This document shows, one piece after another, positions 8,167 through 17,929 of a DNA stretch of 64,000 nt. Below the pieces are notes generated by a model, which searched no databases, was not told where the DNA came from, and was given only the letters and a program-made list of their open reading frames with translations. Source of the DNA: Competibacter_A sp037045535 (GTDB lineage Bacteria; Pseudomonadota; Gammaproteobacteria; Competibacterales; Competibacteraceae); NCBI GenBank assembly GCA_037045535.1, contig JBAOHI010000094.1, forward strand, positions 1-64,000, read 5' to 3'. Numbering within the stretch: position 1 is the first letter of the stretch; each line of letters begins with the position of its first letter. The position numbers and the translations under genes are program-made.

Positions 8167-9499
8167 TCACTTATGAACCTTATAAAAAGGCTTCGTCATC
8201 AAATCCACGGGATACGATTTTAGTGACTTTGCTGCAGTCAGAAATCCAGCCGGGTCGAAAGGTCTTTTAAGTCCGTAGGTAGGATCAGTATCAAATAGAT
8301 CGTGTGTGCTAACGTGTGCCCTCGGGTCCAGTACATTACGGGCGTTTAAAATTTCCAAGAATGTCAGAAAATGTCGGGTACTGGGCCGATAATGCCCGCT
8401 GTTGTTATCCAGACGCGTGATTTTGCCGTTCTGCACATCCATTGTGCCTGCGCAGCGAACCTTGCTGCCACTTTTGAACGACGAGTGATGGAATGTACCG
8501 ACGTGATGTGGATGAATGAGCAATTCGCCCGTCTTCAACCATACATACGCTTCACCGGGTTTTGTTTTCTTGCCTTCACGAGTGGTCAGTACGGCCGGCG
8601 CGCTGAAATTATCACCAAAGGGTCTCGCATACAGCAGACCATTCTCCAAGAGAAACTACTCGGACCATTGCATTCGAACCGTATTGTACACAGCCGAATT
8701 CAAATGGGGATGGTCCAGTGCTATTTTGATCCAGATATTTAGTGAATGTGCAAATAGGATGTCCCTCTAGCCATTCAAAAAAATGTTTTGTTTCCCTAGA
8801 ATTATACCATTCGATAAAAGCCAGGCCTATGGCGTTTGGGTGGGCAGCTTCAAGTGTGATCTCCTCTTTCGTCCCCTTGATATTTACCTCGATTGGGCGG
8901 TGGAACGGATCCCACTTCTCCGGCTTCACGCCAGGTACAAGACTCAGTAACGGTGAATCAGACGACTGTGCATTCTTACGCTGTAAATACTCGAGGAATT
9001 TCTCGAAACTACCTAAAGGCGCTCCTCCCATTGTGGGAAGCGCGCTCAGGGTTCTCAGATAATCGGCTTTCTTCTGCGCCCGCTGGGCAAGTGAATATAC
9101 CCAGCGATCAATGCTAGTTTCCGTTGCTGTTGGCAAGGTTGGAGTATTTGCATTATTATTATTATTATTGCTCCTGCCCCTAGCAGCGAGCGATTGTTTC
9201 TTAACATTGTTTTCCGGCATTACACCTTTATGGCTGTCTGTCCTTTTATATCCACCATTCCTATAATTTTCTTGCAAATATTGATCGGCTTCCTTTTTAA
9301 GCACCTCTAGTGCCTGGATACGGGCTGTAAAAAGGCCCCGACTTTGCTTTTCCAATGCGTGATAAGATTGTAACAGTTGCCCGATTTTGCCTAGATGGTC
9401 TTGGGCGCTTGGGGGAGCTGTCTTGGTAAGAAGGATGAGCACCTGCTGCCAGGCATTGAACGACATGACATCTCGCCAGGGATGTTTGTTACCAGCCAT
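8167..9499 (-). CDS. Uncharacterised two-part protein, frameshifted once
   Basis: Two overlapping minus-strand frames join into one ~440-residue protein if one base is removed near 8650, giving VVSLENGLLYARPFG across the junction. The N-terminal half is helical and contains a run of asparagines encoded by an ATT-type triplet repeat near 9155-9175. The C-terminal half has conserved-looking motifs GTFHHSSFKSG, AGTMDVQNGKI and NNSGHYRPS. I have seen this HSSF...SGHY arrangement in uncharacterised bacterial proteins but cannot name a function. A strong ribosome site (AAGGAGAG) precedes the ATG. The region is clearly AT-richer than its neighbours and is flanked by transposase debris, which suggests recent transfer. 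Confidence 0.6.
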
Positions 9500-9681
9500 A
9501 GATCTCTCCTTTAAAAATACGAATGATCGATGACTGGTTCTACGGAATACTCACCGCGTTGGATGCAGGCCAATCAATAATAAATTTCAGTAAGCGCCCA
9601 TGCCAGATTTCCAGTGGCCAGCTCGACGGCTCGTGACCGGTCCAACCCGATCAAAGCCGCCGGTCTGCCCGTCGCCTTCCA

Positions 9682-12600
9682 TCAAGCCGTGGCTTGCACG
9701 GTCGCCTTGCGTTCCAGTTTACCCCAGCCCACCAGCACGCCCCGCAGTGATGTCAGGGTACTTTTGATCGCCACGTAGTACATCAATTGGCGATAGTAAA
9801 AGCGTTGCCAGAACAGCCAAGCGAGCAAGCCCCAGCTCTCTCGGCGTTCCAGCGCGAACGCCAGAATGGCTGCTAGATAGTCCACTACGACAAACAAGGC
9901 ATAGTAGAACAGCACGCGCCACAGCGCGTCGGGCGAATACTCAGCGGGATGTTGCCAATGATTGAAAGCCGCGCTCCCCAGCGACCAGATCAATAACAAA
10001 TCCATAACTGGCGAAACCAGCGGAAACAACACCTGAAAAATCAAAATATTGGGCAGCGCCACAAAACCCAGCGCCCCATAACGCCGCCGAAACAGGGCGT
10101 CGCGATGCTTCCAGGCGACCTGCATGGTGCCGAACATCCAACGGAATCGCTGGCGGATAAAGCCGCGCACGGTATCGGGTGCTTCGGTCAACGCGATCGC
10201 CTCATCCTCGTACACGATGGCATAACCCAGCTTGCGGATGGCCAGGGTGAGATCGGCGTCCTCGGCCAGGGTCAAATCCGTGAAACCGCCTGCCTGCTCG
10301 ATCAGTTCGCGCCGCCAAGCGCCAACGGCGCCGGGAACAACCGTGATGCAATCCAGCGCGTCGAACGCGCGCCGATCCAGGTTTTGACTGGTGATGTATT
10401 CCAGCGCCTGCCAGCGAGTGAGCAGGTTGATCCGGTTACCGACCTTGGCGTTGCCTGCCACGGCGCCGATCCGCGGATCCGCGAAATGGCGAACCAGCTT
10501 GACGATGGTGTCGCGAGTGAAAACGGTATCGGCATCCAGTGCTACGACAACTTCCGCGCGAGTTTTCGCTAAACCGAAGTTGAGCGCGGCCGGTTTGCCA
10601 CCGTTCGGCTTGGTGAATACCCGCACCCGAGGCTCATCGGCGAAGGTGTCGCGCGCCAGGCGATAGGTGGCGTCGCTAGAGCCGTCGTCCACTACGATGA
10701 TCTCGAATCGCTCGGGATGGTCGCTGGCCAGTAAGGAAGCGATCGTTTGCACGATCACCTTTTCTTCGTTGTAAGCCGGCACCACCACTGCCACCGAGGG
10801 CGAGTATCCTGGATCGAAAACCGCGTGCTGCTTGCGCCAGTGCTGGTACAGAGCAAGTGCGCCGATGAACAGCAAGCGGGCCATACCCAACACGATGCCC
10901 AACAGAAACAGCCAATGGATGAATGCCGCCGACCAGTTGATCACACCGAACGCCGCTCCATCCAACCAGACCCGCCACCGGTCATCTACCGGCACCGGTG
11001 GCATGACTTGGTCGCGGCTCCGACCGAGCAAATCCGAAACGGTCACGAACTGAAAGCCTCGTCCGCGCAGTGCCTCGACGATCCTCGGAAGCGCCTCCAC
11101 GGTTTGGTCGCGGTCACCGCCGGCATCGTGCAACAGGATCATGTTGCCCTCACCGCGCTCCGCTTCCTCCACCGTGCGTCGCACGATTTCGTCCACCCCT
11201 GGTCGCTGCCAATCGTCTGGGTCGATTTGCATGCCCACGACCAGATATCCCTGCGCGGTGGCCCACTCGATCGGACGGATCTGGTCGATGGTTTCCGGTT
11301 CAGCATCCACCGCGTAGGGCGGACGGAACAGCAGCGAATGGCGGCCGACCGCAGTCGCTAGCAGCCGCTGGGTCGCTGACAGTTCAAGCTGAAACTGGGT
11401 CGATGAGATAGTGGCGATATTCGGGTGGGTGAAGGTGTGGTTGCCGATCTCGTGGCCTTCCTCCACCTCGCGGCGCAGCAATTCCGGGTTTAGCTCACCG
11501 TTGACCCCGATAATGAAGAAGGTGGCCGGAACGCCCGCCTCGCGAAGCGCGTCGAGAATTCGGGGCGTATAGTGGGGGTCAGGGCCATCGTCGAAGGTCA
11601 ACGCGACTTTACGCGCCGCGCCACCATGCCGAGTGATCATATAGGGCGATGGAAAAACCTTATAATGCTCGGCGGTGATCAGATTGCGCTTCGGGTCGAA
11701 CTGGATCATTCGGTTACCGGGCTGCGGTTGGGCGGTGATTTCGAGGATCTCGCCCTGTCCCTCGTAATCCAGTCCGTAGCCGAAATGGACATCGCTCAAG
11801 CGGGCGGCCCGCTCCGCGTCGAGCGGGCCATCCTGGCCAAATACCTGCCACAGTGCCGGATCTTCGCTGCCCAAGCGCCAGAGTGCCACGCCGCGCGGAT
11901 TGATCGGGCGAATCACCGCCAACTGATTGAACGCGGTCACGGCATCCAGCATCCACACATGGTGGATACGATCATCGTCGGCGGCGTAATCGAACGTAGG
12001 GTTGAGGGAAACCGGATCGAGACGGATATCGCCCTCTGATTCCTTGGCGGTCAGCACCGCTTCCTCGAAGGTTCGTTCCTCGGCCGGATGGCCTTTTTCC
12101 CAATCGTAGGCGTAATTGCCGATGGCAACGATCATTTTATCGGCCGGTACATCGTGTTGGCGCTGGCGCAGTACCTTGGCGAACCAGGGCAGGCTCGCAA
12201 TCGGGCCAGGCGCTCCAGACGACCAGTGTTCATCGTAGGCCATCAGGATTAGATAATCGGCATTGTTAGCCAGCTTGCGATAATCGAAAGTCGGATCGCT
12301 GACCGGTACGTTCACCGAAAGCGACCGATTTTTGGGATGCAATGCAGCGTACAGTTCGGCCATGAAGAGCTGGAAATCGGGTTGGGCCTTGGCCGCGATT
12401 TCCTCGAAATCGACACTGATCCCGGCAAAATCATGGCGCTCCACATAAGCGACCATCTGTTCGATGGCTCGGGCCCGAGCCGTCGGATTTGCCAGCATCC
12501 GCCCTAGCTTGGCGCCTTCCCACTCGTGGCCGTTCCAGTTATTGACCAGCGCCACGATCGGTAGGCCGGGACGGCGGGTACGGATATAGTTAGTGGTCTG

Positions 12601-13173
12601 GGATTGACGGATGGGGTCGTCTTCGCGCAGCGATCCGTCCTCACCCGCAAGATGCAACCATTCGGCGATCACCATGTCCAGGCTGTCGAGATTTTGCTTG
12701 AGCGAACTTGTACTTGAATCATCCCAGTTGACGAAAAATCCGACAGCGAGCTGCCGTTTGTTCCCAACAGGATTTACCGCATGGCTTTGGGCCAACAATT
12801 GCCGTAGATCGCGCTCCCGCTCTTGAGTCAGCTTGGTTTTGGCTTTGGCGAGTGCGCGCTCACGGTGCGTCATCGCGCGCTCGGGCGACAGCGCCGGAAC
12901 GGCTGGAATAGCGTGAGCCCCTTGGGGTAGGAAGCTGGCGCCTGGCAAATTCAGCGTGGGCAGCACCGGTCGCGCCAATATGCTGAGAAAAAGCCCGCCC
13001 AGCAACAAGGTCAACGTCAAAGCGACTAGCATCATCCCAGCCCGCAAGCGTGGCCAGCGCTTGCGGTCGGGATCGAAAAAGACGGGTTCGGCCATGGCCG
13101 GCCCACCCGCCAAATCGGGCGGTGATTCGCTGAAAAAGAGGGGGTCTTTCCGTTTAAGCAATGATTGGATCAT
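9682..13173 (-). CDS. Three-domain GH18 / polysaccharide deacetylase / GT2 synthase
   Basis: A 1163-residue membrane protein. After a cytoplasmic tail there is a membrane segment near 45-66. A glycoside-hydrolase-18-like domain follows (about 135-480, with GISVDFEEI as the acidic motif). Next comes a NodB-type deacetylase (about 520-725, with LTFDDGPD near 524, GNHTFTHPN, RPPYA and LLHDAGG), and then a family-2 glycosyltransferase (about 790-1050, with VVVPAYNEE, VDDGSSD, LDADT, EDADL and QRFRW). Further membrane helices close the protein. The parts suggest synthesis, deacetylation and trimming of a beta-linked N-acetylglucosamine polymer at the inner membrane. The exact polymer cannot be read from sequence. 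No other exopolysaccharide genes flank it. The start is uncertain; an in-frame ATG at 13095 is an alternative. Confidence 0.88.
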   Translation of the reverse strand: MIQSLLKRKDPLFFSESPPDLAGGPAMAEPVFFDPDRKRWPRLRAGMMLVALTLTLLLGGLFLSILARPVLPTLNLPGASFLPQGAHAIPAVPALSPERAMTHRERALAKAKTKLTQERERDLRQLLAQSHAVNPVGNKRQLAVGFFVNWDDSSTSSLKQNLDSLDMVIAEWLHLAGEDGSLREDDPIRQSQTTNYIRTRRPGLPIVALVNNWNGHEWEGAKLGRMLANPTARARAIEQMVAYVERHDFAGISVDFEEIAAKAQPDFQLFMAELYAALHPKNRSLSVNVPVSDPTFDYRKLANNADYLILMAYDEHWSSGAPGPIASLPWFAKVLRQRQHDVPADKMIVAIGNYAYDWEKGHPAEERTFEEAVLTAKESEGDIRLDPVSLNPTFDYAADDDRIHHVWMLDAVTAFNQLAVIRPINPRGVALWRLGSEDPALWQVFGQDGPLDAERAARLSDVHFGYGLDYEGQGEILEITAQPQPGNRMIQFDPKRNLITAEHYKVFPSPYMITRHGGAARKVALTFDDGPDPHYTPRILDALREAGVPATFFIIGVNGELNPELLRREVEEGHEIGNHTFTHPNIATISSTQFQLELSATQRLLATAVGRHSLLFRPPYAVDAEPETIDQIRPIEWATAQGYLVVGMQIDPDDWQRPGVDEIVRRTVEEAERGEGNMILLHDAGGDRDQTVEALPRIVEALRGRGFQFVTVSDLLGRSRDQVMPPVPVDDRWRVWLDGAAFGVINWSAAFIHWLFLLGIVLGMARLLFIGALALYQHWRKQHAVFDPGYSPSVAVVVPAYNEEKVIVQTIASLLASDHPERFEIIVVDDGSSDATYRLARDTFADEPRVRVFTKPNGGKPAALNFGLAKTRAEVVVALDADTVFTRDTIVKLVRHFADPRIGAVAGNAKVGNRINLLTRWQALEYITSQNLDRRAFDALDCITVVPGAVGAWRRELIEQAGGFTDLTLAEDADLTLAIRKLGYAIVYEDEAIALTEAPDTVRGFIRQRFRWMFGTMQVAWKHRDALFRRRYGALGFVALPNILIFQVLFPLVSPVMDLLLIWSLGSAAFNHWQHPAEYSPDALWRVLFYYALFVVVDYLAAILAFALERRESWGLLAWLFWQRFYYRQLMYYVAIKSTLTSLRGVLVGWGKLERKATVQATA

Positions 13174-13245
13174 GAATAGGGTCGTGAAAAATAATAGGTA
13201 AACCTAAAAGTTACCAAATCTCCGGGCGCCGAGCGGGCTACGATT

Positions 13246-13701
13246 CTAGGCCTTTTGAGCGATCAGCAGGGTCGTTTGGTATTCGATCACCTGCTGATCG
13301 CGCTGGTTATAGGTTTTATTTCTGTAGACGAACAAGAACCGCTCCGGGTTTTTGGTGGCGCGCAGGTCGACCACTTCGGCATCGGCCCGGAGTGTGTCCC
13401 CAAATAACACCGGGGCAGTGATTTTCACGTCGTTTACTCCGACGTAAGCATGGATTTCGTAACCGTCTTGGGCCAACAGTTCAGCAACGGTGTCGGCGTG
13501 GTGGACCAGGCCGTCGGCGACGGCAAAAATAATCGGGCCGGCCAGGGAACGCTCCTTGAACCAGGTTCCCTTGGCGTATTCGGCATTGCTGTGAATCGCC
13601 ATATTGAACCAGGTGAGTTGATGCAGGATGGAAAAGTCCCCGACATCGAGCGTCCTGCAAACTCGACAAGGAATCTTAGTACCCGCTGTTACTTTACCCA
13701 T
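13246..13701 (-). CDS. MaoC-like hotdog dehydratase
   Basis: A 151-residue protein with the MaoC/(R)-hydratase hotdog pattern: an N-terminal strand region, a central hydrophobic helix around GPIIFAVADGLVHH, then VNDVKITAPVLFGDTLRADAEV, which is the usual 'phase of transport' segment of this family. Such enzymes hydrate enoyl-CoA thioesters, including those feeding polyhydroxyalkanoate or fatty-acid metabolism. I start at ATG 13701 because an AGAGGAA site lies 10 bp upstream and the extra N-terminal residues of the longer frame look non-coding. The catalytic Asp/His pair typical of active hydratases is not obvious, so the substrate is unknown. It is monocistronic. Confidence 0.7.
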   Translation of the reverse strand: MGKVTAGTKIPCRVCRTLDVGDFSILHQLTWFNMAIHSNAEYAKGTWFKERSLAGPIIFAVADGLVHHADTVAELLAQDGYEIHAYVGVNDVKITAPVLFGDTLRADAEVVDLRATKNPERFLFVYRNKTYNQRDQQVIEYQTTLLIAQKA

Positions 13702-13986
13702 AAGACGATGGTTCCTCTTCAGTGATCGAACCCGACGGAAGCGTCGTGGCGCTGGGGTGTGGTTGGGGAGATCGGCGTGCGATGCCTCTCGCCGGTAGTG
13801 TAGAGGCATCTTGAGCGCAAGCGAACAGGATGTACGAGAGCTCCGTTGCGTTAATTTCTAGCGAGCAGATACGGATGGAGGCTAGCTTGTTGTCAAGCGC
13901 AATTTAGGGTGTGTCGCCAATAAACGACCCCACGGCGAGCTGCGGGGAATGGACCCGTAGAGATTCAAACCGGACTTGCACCCGCG

Positions 13987-15270
13987 CTAGGTCCCCTCGC
14001 GGTCAAGTGAAGTGACCCGGGTACCTTCTTCAATGCGATCGCTGGGATGCAGGATCACGACCGAGTGGTCGTTCAATCCTGCCGTTACCTCGGCCTCCAG
14101 ATTGTTGATATGGCCAATTTCCACCGGCTGGAGATGAACGACCCCTTCAGTATCGACACCGTATACGGCCCACTGATTGCGTTTGCGGAACATCGCGCCA
14201 ATGGGCAGCTTAAGGACATTATTCGCCTGCCACACCTGGATGGAGGCATCGACCCGATAACCGTGGCCAAGCTGCCGCCAGGCGGAAGGAGGATCAGTGA
14301 AGTCGAGGATGACGTTCACTCGCTGCTCTTCTATGCCCAAGGCCGAGATCTTGGTAAAACCATAAGGCTCCACCCGACGCACGACACCGTGCAGAATCTG
14401 ATTGCCGCCCCACCCTCCGAACGAGGCGGGGGCATCCGGATAGACCTTGGCTGCATCCTCGGAACGCATCTCGACCAGTACCTCAAGCTGGGTCGGGTCA
14501 CCCAAGTCGAATAGCGGTTCATTGGCGGCAACGGTGATTTCGCTCTCCCTGAGCTTGCGCAGCAGAACCCCGTTGATCGGCGCCAGGATGGAGCTGGCGG
14601 GAGGATCGGCGAGAGAGGTATCGGCTTTTGGCGGGCGGTCAGACTTATCGCCGCCAGGCTCGATGGCCGCCGCCTTCTCACCGGAGGCTGATGGCGCGAT
14701 AAGAGCAGCCTTGGCCACCGCCAGCTCAGCATTCTTGACCCCCAAGTTGTTGCGTGCCACGGCCAGTGCGGCCCGCTTGACGCGCACGTCCAATTCAGCC
14801 GATTCCAGAGTGCGGCTGGAGGCGGCTCCCTTATTCACGAGTTCCTGATTGCGTTTAAGTTCCGACTGGGCGAAAGCAACCTCGGCCTCGGCCCGTTCCA
14901 GATCGGCCGCCGCAAGATCGCGCTGAGCCTCCGCCGAGGTGACCCGTGCCCGCATTTCAGTCTCCTCGCGTAGATCGTGGAAGCGTGCTTGCGGGGCCTC
15001 AATCCGGGTGAGAATCGTTTTACCGGCCACCACCGGATCCCCTGCATCCAGCTCGACCCGTTCCATTCGCCCGGAAACGGCGGCGGAGACCGTGTAGAGC
15101 TCCTTGACGCGAGTCTTACCCTCTTCCGACACAGTAACTTCCATTGGCCCACGAACGACCTTATGCAAATCCACGGCTAGCGGTCGCGGTGCCAATATCG
15201 GCAACACACCCACCACGAGGAACACGACAAAGATAGCTCCGATAAAAAGGCGACTGATGGGCACGCGCAT
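13987..15270 (-). CDS. HlyD/RND-type periplasmic adaptor (membrane fusion protein)
   Basis: The 427-residue protein has one N-terminal membrane anchor (LFIGAIFVVFLVVGVLPIL) followed by a split lipoyl domain (VSGRMERVELDAGDPVVAGK and later SSILAPINGVLLRKL). A long alpha-hairpin rich in Ala, Glu, Arg and Leu lies between them (about 100-190), and a beta-barrel region closes the protein. This is the standard adaptor fold linking an inner-membrane pump to an outer-membrane channel. Neither a pump nor a channel gene is next to it, so it may serve a system encoded elsewhere. The region between this gene and 13701 shows nothing else I can support. Confidence 0.82.
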   Translation of the reverse strand: MRVPISRLFIGAIFVVFLVVGVLPILAPRPLAVDLHKVVRGPMEVTVSEEGKTRVKELYTVSAAVSGRMERVELDAGDPVVAGKTILTRIEAPQARFHDLREETEMRARVTSAEAQRDLAAADLERAEAEVAFAQSELKRNQELVNKGAASSRTLESAELDVRVKRAALAVARNNLGVKNAELAVAKAALIAPSASGEKAAAIEPGGDKSDRPPKADTSLADPPASSILAPINGVLLRKLRESEITVAANEPLFDLGDPTQLEVLVEMRSEDAAKVYPDAPASFGGWGGNQILHGVVRRVEPYGFTKISALGIEEQRVNVILDFTDPPSAWRQLGHGYRVDASIQVWQANNVLKLPIGAMFRKRNQWAVYGVDTEGVVHLQPVEIGHINNLEAEVTAGLNDHSVVILHPSDRIEEGTRVTSLDREGT

Positions 15271-15495
15271 GATTAGTTAATTTCCGAGGCAATCGCATCA
15301 AGATTTTGAAAGCCATGCATAACCGAGCAGAGCATGAATCACCCCGCTCGCCCTGTTGCCAAAAGGCGAGAAACGATCAACCCGGTTCGAGTTTTCGGCA
15401 ATCTCATAACCCGACCGATCGTTTCCGCCTCAATTGTACCTTGGGTTTTCGGTGGAGTACCCTTTGTTCATCAAGTTGCGCATGAGGTATCAGTC

Positions 15496-16473
15496 ATGGC
15501 TGGCAGCAGAAGCAGAGGACCCATCGGAACCCTACGGAACGCTCCCGCGATAGATGCTGGAACGCTCGCCAGATCCAGCCAACACCCCGGAGGCGTTACC
15601 GACGGCAGATCGTATTACACCGAATCGCTAAATCCCTATTACCGGTCCCGAGGCGAAGCCGCTGCCGCTCGGGAACGCTCTCGGTTCGAGGAGCGTCGTG
15701 AAACAGCGCGCCAACAAGGTTCGAGCTACCTAGAGGCGGACATTCAATACTTGCTGAGCCGCCGTACGGAAACCCTCTACAAGTGGTTCACACTGCTGAA
15801 ATGGCTCCGTGAGGGCCTACGCAAAAGTGGGGATTCGACCCGGCGGGCCTTGCTCGAAGGGATCAGGGTCGAGGCTGGCAGGGCACAAGTCCAGACCCAC
15901 CGTGCCGACACCGAGGACACTCAAGCTGCCCATCTCATGCATTGCAGCTTGCGCTTTGCCTATCGCAGCGAACAGTGCGAGGCTTATGACTTCCTGCAAG
16001 GGAACCAGCCCACCGTTCAAGACTATCAGGCGTTTGTCAGTAACCTTTTCGCCGAAACCGCAAACGTTTTCTCTATCGTGAACGAGATCGATAGCTATCT
16101 CGAACAGCAAGGCGCTGGGATCGAGCTGGCCAGGATTTCCGCGCTAGTCCTCAAAACCGGCATGGAGCCGCCGGTGGCGCTCAACCGGTATCTGGAAAGC
16201 TATCAAGCATTGATCCAGCGTTGCCAAAACGAGGAATATCCCGAGGTGATTCGGCGGTACGAGGCCGGCGCCAACTCGTTGGAAGCGCGCATCGCCAAGG
16301 AACAAAGCGTCAGCGGCGACATGAAACGGCACAGAAAACTTTCGCTGTTCGATGTGTATCTCGAACAATTGCAGCAGAACACCGGTTTCGATCGGATCAA
16401 CGTCAGCGCTGCGGACAACGCCTACCGCATCCGTCACGAGGAATGGGGTAAGGCCCTGAATCGTCTGCTCTGA
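15496..16473 (+). CDS. Hypothetical helical protein
   Basis: A 325-residue protein of unknown family. I choose ATG 15496 (MAGSRSRGPIG) because GAGGT lies ~8 bp upstream; an upstream in-frame ATG at 15334 lacks a ribosome site. The first ~80 residues are rich in Ser, Arg and Gly and probably disordered. The rest is almost entirely helical and charged, with coiled-coil-like stretches (GEAAAARERSRFEERRE and a second region near EVIRRYEAGANSLEARIAKEQ). There are no membrane segments, signal peptide or enzymatic motifs. It is monocistronic and transcribed divergently from the adaptor gene. A secretion-associated or scaffold role is possible but has no direct support. Confidence 0.55.
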   Translation: MAGSRSRGPIGTLRNAPAIDAGTLARSSQHPGGVTDGRSYYTESLNPYYRSRGEAAAARERSRFEERRETARQQGSSYLEADIQYLLSRRTETLYKWFTLLKWLREGLRKSGDSTRRALLEGIRVEAGRAQVQTHRADTEDTQAAHLMHCSLRFAYRSEQCEAYDFLQGNQPTVQDYQAFVSNLFAETANVFSIVNEIDSYLEQQGAGIELARISALVLKTGMEPPVALNRYLESYQALIQRCQNEEYPEVIRRYEAGANSLEARIAKEQSVSGDMKRHRKLSLFDVYLEQLQQNTGFDRINVSAADNAYRIRHEEWGKALNRLL

Positions 16474-16502
16474 AGCAAAAGCGTCAGGTGGAGTGCAATT
16501 GC

Positions 16503-17279
16503 TCAGGACTTGTCGGCCAGCCAACCGAAACGCGGACGCTGGAAAGGCGACAGCGGGCTTTCCACTCGCCCCAGCGGTTGCGCCCGGATGCCGGCTTTTT
16601 GAAACAACCGCGCTTGCCGATCGGCTTCCGCTTCGCCTTGATTGACTACAAACAGTCGGCCGCCGGGTGCCAGCAATGCCCAAGCATGTTCCAAGAGAGC
16701 GAGCGGCATCAGAAATCGAGCGGGCAAGCCCCAGGCTCGCAGCGGCGCTTCGTGGAGAAACGGTAGAAACCAGGAAATGAATCCATAGGATCCGTTCAGT
16801 TCCAGCAGGTTTCCAGCGACATAGCGACAGTCGGGCAGGCATCGAGCCACGGACTCACCGCAGGCCCGCCGGGTGACCAGCGTCCAATATCGGCGATGGG
16901 CGTCTAACTCCACGCCATCCCAAGGACCGTTAGACCATGCCTGCAAACCCGGTAGATAGCAGCCGTTCTTGCAACCGATATCGAGGTAAGGCGGCGAACA
17001 ACACGGCGGACCAGCGTGGCGGTCGAGCAAATCCAGCACGTAAAGGCTTTCCCGAAACCCTTGAGCATCGCAAGCGTTCGTCCAGCGCGAGAGATCGAAT
17101 CGGGTTGCTAGTTCGGCGGCAGCAGCGCGCGCTGCTGGCGGCAAGGTCCGAGATAGCGCGGTCAAGGACCTGGACCGGCGAATCGCCGGTAGCGACCAAG
17201 TGAGTGTGTTGCGCCACCACCAGACCCATTCGCGCCCGATTTCGCCCGCTTGCTGGAAGGCCCGCGAAAACGAGGGCAT
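16503..17279 (-). CDS. Class I SAM-dependent methyltransferase-like protein
   Basis: A 258-residue protein with a Rossmann-type methyltransferase core. Motif I appears as YLDIGCKNGCYLPGL, an acidic strand end follows (WDGVELDA), and a later strand-turn reads LLAPGGRLFVVNQGE, as in class I enzymes. Motif I has DIGCKNG in place of the common DxGxGxG, so cofactor binding should be tested. I choose ATG 17279 because GAGG lies upstream; the longer frame begins with TTG. It converges with the upstream hypothetical gene and shows no pathway neighbours, so the substrate is unknown. Confidence 0.6.
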   Translation of the reverse strand: MPSFSRAFQQAGEIGREWVWWWRNTLTWSLPAIRRSRSLTALSRTLPPAARAAAAELATRFDLSRWTNACDAQGFRESLYVLDLLDRHAGPPCCSPPYLDIGCKNGCYLPGLQAWSNGPWDGVELDAHRRYWTLVTRRACGESVARCLPDCRYVAGNLLELNGSYGFISWFLPFLHEAPLRAWGLPARFLMPLALLEHAWALLAPGGRLFVVNQGEAEADRQARLFQKAGIRAQPLGRVESPLSPFQRPRFGWLADKS

Positions 17280-17394
17280 GACACTGCCGATCCTCAATTC
17301 AAACCGAGGCGACAAACTTCCGCACCCGGGCGGACAATGGACTCGGCATGACTATCGCCACCATCCGGTACGGAAAAACGGATAGGGTCGATAG

Positions 17395-17598
17395 TCAAGC
17401 GTATCGCGGATCCAGGCTTTTATACTGTGGCAATAAGCTAAACTCGCCAGGCGCTAGCAGTGCAATATGGTCGGAAATCAACCGTAAGATGTAATTATGG
17501 TCATGTGCCCGAACCGCCATGTCTGGCGAGTAATAAATAGGGAAAGCTTCACCGCGCCGCTTGAAGCGTCGGATTTCTGGCGAACTGGACTTGAACAT
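17395..17598 (-). CDS. Small hypothetical protein, 67 residues
   Basis: MFKSSSPEIRRFKRRG starts a short basic N-terminus, followed by a predicted alpha/beta core with HDHNYILRL and APGEFSLLPQYKS. A GAGGG ribosome site sits 7 bp before the ATG, which is why I do not use the longer frame. No domain is recognised. It stands alone, with AT-rich DNA upstream that could supply its promoter. Confidence 0.5.
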   Translation of the reverse strand: MFKSSSPEIRRFKRRGEAFPIYYSPDMAVRAHDHNYILRLISDHIALLAPGEFSLLPQYKSLDPRYA

Positions 17599-17929
17599 GG
17601 GATGGCCCTCGAAAATATAGTTTATATCTAAATTAAGCATTAATCATGCCATTTATTTAATTAAGAAATACTCCTTCCAGAATTCAATAATATATTGATA
17701 ATAAATAATTTATCGATATGCTGCGTTGGCGCCACAACGATCCTGATTGGCTACGCACCAAAATTGGGCAATACTCACGCCATTTCGAAGTCAAAAATCA
17801 TCACTTTTTATAGACATCTTCTTTCGAAACATTGGCGATATTTGAGTCGCCAGGCGTCTAGCCTTGCCGGGATCGGACCAACCTGAGCCGGCTCACTTTT
17901 AAATGCTCTTCTCGATAGGATCGTCGATA
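17599..17929 (+). other. AT-rich intergenic region
   Basis: About 330 bp of visibly AT-rich DNA between two small minus-strand genes. It contains TATAAA- and TATATT-like hexamers on the minus strand upstream of 17598 that could be a -10 element. A 63-codon plus-strand frame is present but has no ribosome site and no recognisable protein. I see no RNA gene or repeat here. Confidence 0.5.

Noticed and set aside
7363..9681. DGR reverse transcriptase or template repeat close to the variable regions
   Set aside because: I found no frame with reverse-transcriptase motifs and no adenine-rich copy of the variable segment here or elsewhere in the window.
13940..13985. tRNA-like 3' segment before the adaptor gene
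   Set aside because: A short stretch resembles a T-arm, but no acceptor or anticodon stem can be drawn.
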